From positions 124,001 to 188,000 of the forward strand of contig JAKLDN010000009.1 of the NCBI GenBank assembly GCA_022703505.1: 64,000 bases of DNA, written 5' to 3'. Source of the stretch: Spirochaetota bacterium (GTDB taxonomy: Bacteria; Spirochaetota; Spirochaetia; Treponematales; UBA12059). Below, piece by piece: positions 59,968-64,000 of this stretch (position 1 is its first letter; each line of letters starts with the position of its first letter). The notes beneath the pieces are model-generated. The model made no database searches. It was not told where the DNA came from and saw only the letters and a list, made by a program, of their open reading frames with translations. A program made the position numbers and the translations under genes.

Positions 59968-60995
59968 GCCGCAAGGCGGGTATAGTCGGCTACGGACTTT
60001 CCGGAAGGACCTTCCATCTGCCCCTGATCCGGTCCCTGCCGGAGGACTTCGAGGTATCCGCCGTGGCCGCGGGGAGACGGTTCGAGGAGGCCGCACGCGA
60101 GCTTCCGGAAGCCAGGATCGTCCGGACCGCGGAGGAACTCTTCCGACTCCCCGGCCTGGACCTCGCCGTGATCGCGTCCCCGAGCGGTCTCCACGCGGCC
60201 CATGCCCGGGCGGCCCTGGAGGCCGGCCTGGCGGTGGTCCTGGAAAAGCCCTTCGCCTCGACCGTCCGGGAGGCGGAGACCCTGATCCGGGCATCCGAAG
60301 CCGCCGGACTGCCCCTGGCGGTCTTCCACAACCGCCGCTGGGACGCGGATTTTCGGAGCCTGAGCGGGCTCCTGGACCGGGACGTCCTGGGGGAGGTCTC
60401 CGAGGCCGAGTTCCGCTGGGAGCGGTTCCGCCCGTCCGTCCAGGACCGCTGGAAGGAACGACCCGGACCGGGCTCCGGTCTCCTGTGGGACCTGGGTCCC
60501 CACCTCTTCGACCAGGCGTGCCGGCTCTTCGGGCCCTTCGACTGGGTGATGGCGGACGTGGCGGCCCAGAGACCCGGTACCCGGGTGGACGACTGGTTCC
60601 ACGCAGTGCTCGGCTCGGGGAAGCGCAGGATCATCCTGCACGCGGGTTGCCTGGCCCCGGATACGGGGTTCCACTATCGGGTCCACGGGGCGAAGGCGAC
60701 CTTCCGGACCTTCGGGGAGGACGGTCAGGAGGCCGTGCTTCGGGCGGGAGACCTGCCCGGCTCTCCCGGTTGGGGCACGATGCCCGGGGCGGGCCTGCTC
60801 TCCCGCCCGGACGGTTCCGAGGAGAGGATGGACCTCGCCGGCGGGGACTGGCGGGAGTTCTACCGGGGCCTGGCCGCCGCCCTGGCCGGCCGGGGGCCCC
60901 TTCCGGTCGAGACCGCCGGAGCCCTGGAAACCCTCCGCCTGATGGAGGCCGCTAAGGTCTCCTCAGCGACCGGGCGCAGGGTCACCCTGGGATGA
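59964..60995 (+). CDS. Gfo/Idh/MocA-family NAD(P)-dependent oxidoreductase
   Basis: 343 residues. The Rossmann motif KAGIVGYGLSGRTFHLPLI is at the N-terminus. VIASPSGLHAAHARAALEAGLAVVLEKPFA carries the EKP motif with the catalytic Lys. FHNRRWDADFRSL and DLGPHLFDQACRLFG complete the C-terminal substrate domain. The form is close to YvaA/IdhW inositol dehydrogenases, but the sugar substrate is unknown. It starts within the DUF115 stop and may act on the same sugar in glycan synthesis (inference). It ends directly against lepA. Confidence 0.85.
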   Translation: MSRKAGIVGYGLSGRTFHLPLIRSLPEDFEVSAVAAGRRFEEAARELPEARIVRTAEELFRLPGLDLAVIASPSGLHAAHARAALEAGLAVVLEKPFASTVREAETLIRASEAAGLPLAVFHNRRWDADFRSLSGLLDRDVLGEVSEAEFRWERFRPSVQDRWKERPGPGSGLLWDLGPHLFDQACRLFGPFDWVMADVAAQRPGTRVDDWFHAVLGSGKRRIILHAGCLAPDTGFHYRVHGAKATFRTFGEDGQEAVLRAGDLPGSPGWGTMPGAGLLSRPDGSEERMDLAGGDWREFYRGLAAALAGRGPLPVETAGALETLRLMEAAKVSSATGRRVTLG

Positions 60996-62807
60996 TCAGT
61001 CCTCGTCCTCGTTCGTCCGGAGCACGGCCAGGAAGGCCTCCTGGGGCAGGTCCACGTCCCCCACGGACTTCATCCGCTTCTTGCCTTCCTTCTGCTTCTC
61101 CAGGAGCTTGCGCTTCCGGGTGATGTCGCCGCCGTAGCACTTGGCCAGGACGTCCTTGCGCACAGGGTTCACGGTCTCCCGGGCGATGATGGTCCCCCCG
61201 ATGGCCCCCTGGATGGCGATCTTGAACTGCTGGCGGGAGATGGCCCCCTGGAGGCGCTCACAGACCTTCCGGGCCCGCTCGTAGGCGCCGGGCTTGAAGA
61301 CCAGCTGGGACAGGGCGTCCACGGGCTTGCCGTTGATCAGGATGTCCAGCTTGACGAGTTCCGAGGGATGGTAGCCGATCACGTCGTAGTCGAAGGAGGC
61401 GTAGCCCCGACTGGTGCTCTTGAGCTTGTCGTAGAAGTCGAAGAGGACCTCCGCCAGGGGCATCTCGAAGATCATCTCCACCCGCTTCTCGTCCAGGTGG
61501 GTGAAGGAGGTCTGGACCCCCCGCTTCTGGACACACAGGGAGATGAGGTTGCCCACGTAGGCCACGGGGGTGATGATCTGGGCCTTGATGAAGGGCTCCT
61601 CGGCGGTCTCGATGCGGCCGGGATCCGGGTACTCCGAGGGGTTGTCCACGAAGAGCTCCTGGCCGTTCTTGAGGAGTATCTTGTACCGAACGCTGGGGGC
61701 GGTCATGATTATGGATTGGTCGAACTCGCGCTCCAGCCGTTCCTGGACCACCTCCAGGTGCAGGAGCCCCAGGAAGCCGCAGCGGAACCCGAAGCCAAGG
61801 GCCACGGAGTTGTCCTTGTCGTAGACCAGGGAGGCGTCGTTCAGCTTGAGCTTCTCCATGGCGATCTTGAGCTCGTCGTAGTCGTTCGTGTCCATGGGGT
61901 AGATGGAGGAAAAGACCACGGGCTTCACCTCCCGGAAACCCGGCAGGGGTTCCGAGGCCGGGACGTCGGCGTTCGTGATCGTGTCCCCCACCCGGACGTC
62001 CGAAACCGTCTTGATCCCCGCCACCACGTAGCCCACGTCCCCGGCTGACAGTTCCTCGGTCTTGGAAAGCTCGATCCGGAAGAACCCGACTTCCTCCACC
62101 TCATGGACCGCCCCGGTGTTCATGAGGAGGATCCGGTCCCCGGGCTGGATCCGGCCGTCCACCACGCGGATATGCACCAGGACCCCCCGGAAGGGATCGT
62201 ACCGGGAGTCGAAGATCAGGGCCCGGGCGGGCTTGTCCGCGGATCCCCGGGGGGGCGGGAATCGCCGGACGATGGCTTCGAAGAGGTCGGGCAGGCCGGT
62301 GCCCAGCTTGGCGGACACGGGAAGGGCCTCGTCCCCGTCCAGCCCGAGGTCGTGGGAGATCTGGTCCCGGACCCCCGGCACGTCCGCGGCGGGCATGTCG
62401 ATCTTGTTGATCACCGGCAGGATCTCCAGGTCGTGCTCCAGGGCCATGTACATGTTGGACAGGGTCTGGGCCTCCACCCCCTGGGAGGCGTCGATGAGGA
62501 GGATGGCCCCCTCGCAGGAGGAGATGGCCCGGCTGACCTCGTAGGAGAAGTCCACGTGGCCGGGGGTGTCCACCAGGTTCAGGGTGTAGGTGATCCCGTC
62601 CGAGGCGGTGTACGGGATGGAGACCGCCTGGCTCTTGATGGTGATGCCGCGTTCCCGTTCGATATCCATGTTGTCCAGCATCTGGTTCTGGAACTTCCGG
62701 TCGTCCACGATGTGGGCCATCTGGATGAAGCGGTCCGCCAGGGTGGATTTCCCGTGGTCGATGTGGGCGATGATGCAGAAATTCCGGATATGGTTCGGGT
62801 CTCGCAT
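60996..62807 (-). CDS. lepA: Elongation factor 4 (LepA)
   Basis: Ribosome-associated GTPase that affects translation elongation and 30S maturation. 603 residues. G1 is AHIDHGKSTLADR, switch II DTPGHVDFSYEV, G4 NKIDMP; the EF4-specific C-terminal part has GYASFDYDVIGYHPSELVKLDILINGKPVDALS and CYGGDITRKRKLLEKQKEGKKRMK. A TTGAAG-15-TATAGA promoter ends 9 nt before the ATG, so the mRNA is nearly leaderless. It is convergent with the oxidoreductase without a gap and divergent from the photolyase. Confidence 0.97.
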   Translation of the reverse strand: MRDPNHIRNFCIIAHIDHGKSTLADRFIQMAHIVDDRKFQNQMLDNMDIERERGITIKSQAVSIPYTASDGITYTLNLVDTPGHVDFSYEVSRAISSCEGAILLIDASQGVEAQTLSNMYMALEHDLEILPVINKIDMPAADVPGVRDQISHDLGLDGDEALPVSAKLGTGLPDLFEAIVRRFPPPRGSADKPARALIFDSRYDPFRGVLVHIRVVDGRIQPGDRILLMNTGAVHEVEEVGFFRIELSKTEELSAGDVGYVVAGIKTVSDVRVGDTITNADVPASEPLPGFREVKPVVFSSIYPMDTNDYDELKIAMEKLKLNDASLVYDKDNSVALGFGFRCGFLGLLHLEVVQERLEREFDQSIIMTAPSVRYKILLKNGQELFVDNPSEYPDPGRIETAEEPFIKAQIITPVAYVGNLISLCVQKRGVQTSFTHLDEKRVEMIFEMPLAEVLFDFYDKLKSTSRGYASFDYDVIGYHPSELVKLDILINGKPVDALSQLVFKPGAYERARKVCERLQGAISRQQFKIAIQGAIGGTIIARETVNPVRKDVLAKCYGGDITRKRKLLEKQKEGKKRMKSVGDVDLPQEAFLAVLRTNEDED

Positions 62808-62842
62808 GGGCGCACTCTATAGGAAACCGGCGATTCCTTCAA
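62807..62842 (-). promoter_or_regulatory. lepA promoter, nearly leaderless
   Basis: Minus strand TTGAAG (62842-62837), 15-nt spacer, TATAGA (62821-62816), ATG 9 nt later. No ribosome-binding site. Confidence 0.45.
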
Positions 62843-62953
62843 GCTCATGTCGCCCGCCGGGTACCGCGCCCCCGCTCCGGGGGACCGCTCCGGTTGGCGG
62901 CGCCGGGGTCCGCCCGGGACCGGCGGCCCTATGCCGCGGCCCCGCCCCGCAGG

Positions 62954-62966
62954 TATACTGGCCCTA
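62954..62966 (+). promoter_or_regulatory. Photolyase -10 box at the start codon, leaderless
   Basis: TATACT (62954-62959) with the ATG exactly 7 nt after its last base. The -35 is poor (ATGCCG at 62931). No Shine-Dalgarno sequence. Confidence 0.5.
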
Positions 62967-64000
62967 TGATCGTGGAACCCGAGCGCCTGTCGGTGCTCAA
63001 GCCCGGACCGCCCGGGCGGGGGGACTTCGTCCTCTACTGGATGCAGCACGCCCAGCGGGCCCGGGAAAATCCCGCCCTGGAGTACGCCGCCTCCGAGGCG
63101 GCGCGGCTCCGTCTGCCCTTGGCGGTGCTCTTCGTCCTGGCCCCCTATCCCTCCGCCACGGCCGTACACTACCGGTTCCTCCTCGGGGGCTTGGCCGAAA
63201 CCGCCCGGGCCCTGGAGGCCCGGGGGGCCCGCTTCATCCTGCGCCGGGGGGAATCCCCGAAGGTAGCCGCCGAGCTCTCCCGGCGGGCGGCCCTGGCGGT
63301 CTGCGACGCGGGTTGGACCCGGCCGGAGCTGGCCTGGAGGCGGGAGTTCGCGGAACGGTCCGCCTGCCCGGTGATCCGGGTGGACGGGGATGCCGTGGTT
63401 CCCGTGGAAGCCGCCAGCGACAAGCTGGAATGGTCCGCCTTTACCCTTCGCCGGAAGATCGAGGGCGCGGTTCCCGCCTACGCGGCCCGGATCCCGCCCG
63501 TCGTGGAGCTTCGGCGGGACGCCCGGGGCCTGGACCTGGACGGCGGCGCCGAGCTCCTTAGGACCGAGGGCGGCCCGCTTCGGCCCGAATATCCCGGGGA
63601 TCGAGTCCCGGAGCAGACGGCCCTGCCCCCACCGGGAGAGGAGGCCGCCCGGACACGGTTCGACACCTTCCTGAATACGGGGCTGGACCGGTACGACGCG
63701 GACCGGAACGACCCGACCCTGGACGGTACCAGCGGGATGAGCCCCTACCTGCACTTCGGGCAGGTCTCCCCGGTGCTCCTGGCCCGAAAGGTCCTGGAGC
63801 GCGGCGGGGCCGGAGCCGCGTCCTTCATCGAACAGCTCACGGTCCGGCGGGAGCTCTCCCTGAACCTGGTCCGCTTTCTTCCCGACGCCTACGACCGCTG
63901 GGAGGGCCTGCCCGACTGGGCCCGCCGCACCCTCCGGGACGCCGCGGGGGACAAGCGGGACTATCTCTATTCCCGGTCGGATTTCGAGGCGGCCCGTACC
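62966..64000 (+). CDS. Deoxyribodipyrimidine photolyase, 3' end cut by window edge
   Basis: Repairs UV-induced cyclobutane pyrimidine dimers with light energy via FAD. The frame is open from 62966 to the right edge, 345 codons. The N-terminal photolyase-related domain (FVLYWMQHAQRARENPALEYA) has the class II signature QxAxRxxxNPALxxA, and the FAD/DNA domain has GTSGMSPYLHFGQVSPV and FIEQLTVRRELSLNLVRF, followed by the class II DWARRTL. Class II enzymes are about 440-470 residues, so roughly a quarter is missing. The ATG sits 7 nt after a TATACT box. Confidence 0.9.
   Translation, partial: MIVEPERLSVLKPGPPGRGDFVLYWMQHAQRARENPALEYAASEAARLRLPLAVLFVLAPYPSATAVHYRFLLGGLAETARALEARGARFILRRGESPKVAAELSRRAALAVCDAGWTRPELAWRREFAERSACPVIRVDGDAVVPVEAASDKLEWSAFTLRRKIEGAVPAYAARIPPVVELRRDARGLDLDGGAELLRTEGGPLRPEYPGDRVPEQTALPPPGEEAARTRFDTFLNTGLDRYDADRNDPTLDGTSGMSPYLHFGQVSPVLLARKVLERGGAGAASFIEQLTVRRELSLNLVRFLPDAYDRWEGLPDWARRTLRDAAGDKRDYLYSRSDFEAART

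Noticed and set aside
1..64000. tRNA, rRNA, CRISPR array, insertion sequence or prophage
   Set aside because: I found no tRNA-like cloverleaf with a TTCRANY arm, no regular direct-repeat array, no transposase or integrase, and no phage genes in reading the window.

Overview
This 64-kb window is chromosomal DNA of a high-GC spirochaete from the Treponema lineage. The strongest evidence is gene order. Pyruvate phosphate dikinase, a linker-rich hypothetical and a long filament-type protein (CfpA) are followed by a von Willebrand-A protein and a pallilysin-type protein. This repeats the T. pallidum TP0746-TP0751 neighbourhood as I remember it. A FliG with spirochaete FliG1 character, spirochaete-like hypotheticals and a MurE with a non-DAP type substrate loop agree with this. 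I see no rRNA, tRNA, CRISPR array, insertion sequence or prophage. The window is densely coded, with short gaps and many 1-4 nt gene overlaps. The left edge cuts ribonuclease Z and the right edge cuts a photolyase.

Layout. 1-5.2 kb: rnz, a DEAD-box helicase, an orphan D12 adenine methylase overlapping queD, and a hypothetical. 5.3-8.5 kb: a cobalamin uptake module, with tonB facing a BtuB-type receptor preceded by a cobalamin riboswitch; a PduO-type cobalamin adenosyltransferase lies far away at 49.9 kb. 8.6-12.1 kb: an FAD oxidoreductase, a zinc-ribbon-less hypA with hypB, and a polyferredoxin-like protein. 12.3-17 kb: a small outer-membrane protein behind a 5' hairpin, then murE-ddl and rocD (wall precursor genes next to ornithine metabolism). 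17-20.9 kb: an orphan histidine kinase divergent from a TPR protein. 21-30.6 kb: the ppdK-cfpA and VWA-DHH-pallilysin block. 30.6-33.8 kb: SPOR-lapA-miaB and a membrane protein. 34-39 kb: a split purH pair, folD-folE2 and an aminotransferase. 39-47.5 kb: a SpoIIE-type phosphatase, an Old-Yellow-Enzyme-type reductase, uvrB and htrA. 47.6-50.4 kb: a phospholipase-C-like protein, fliG and cobalamin adenosyltransferase. 50.6-56.7 kb: a PreP-like protease, a 64-aa protein, bpt and a TPR-GAF-GGDEF cyclase. 56.8-64 kb: a PpiD-like foldase, a Maf/MptE-like protein, a Gfo/Idh/MocA oxidoreductase, lepA and a class II-like photolyase.

Two window-wide patterns stand out. First, at least a dozen genes have sigma70-like promoters whose -10 box ends only 7-11 nt before the start codon, with no Shine-Dalgarno sequence. 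This predicts leaderless or nearly leaderless mRNAs and fixes several start codons. Second, the larger gaps hold short dispersed word repeats (GGACTCAGG, CACGGAG/CTCCGTG and AGGATG/CATCCT types), unlike the coding sequence around them. In one of these gaps, upstream of uvrB, lies a diverged copy of the first 14 uvrB codons with lower-GC third positions. This looks like the scar of a gene replacement or a partial duplication.
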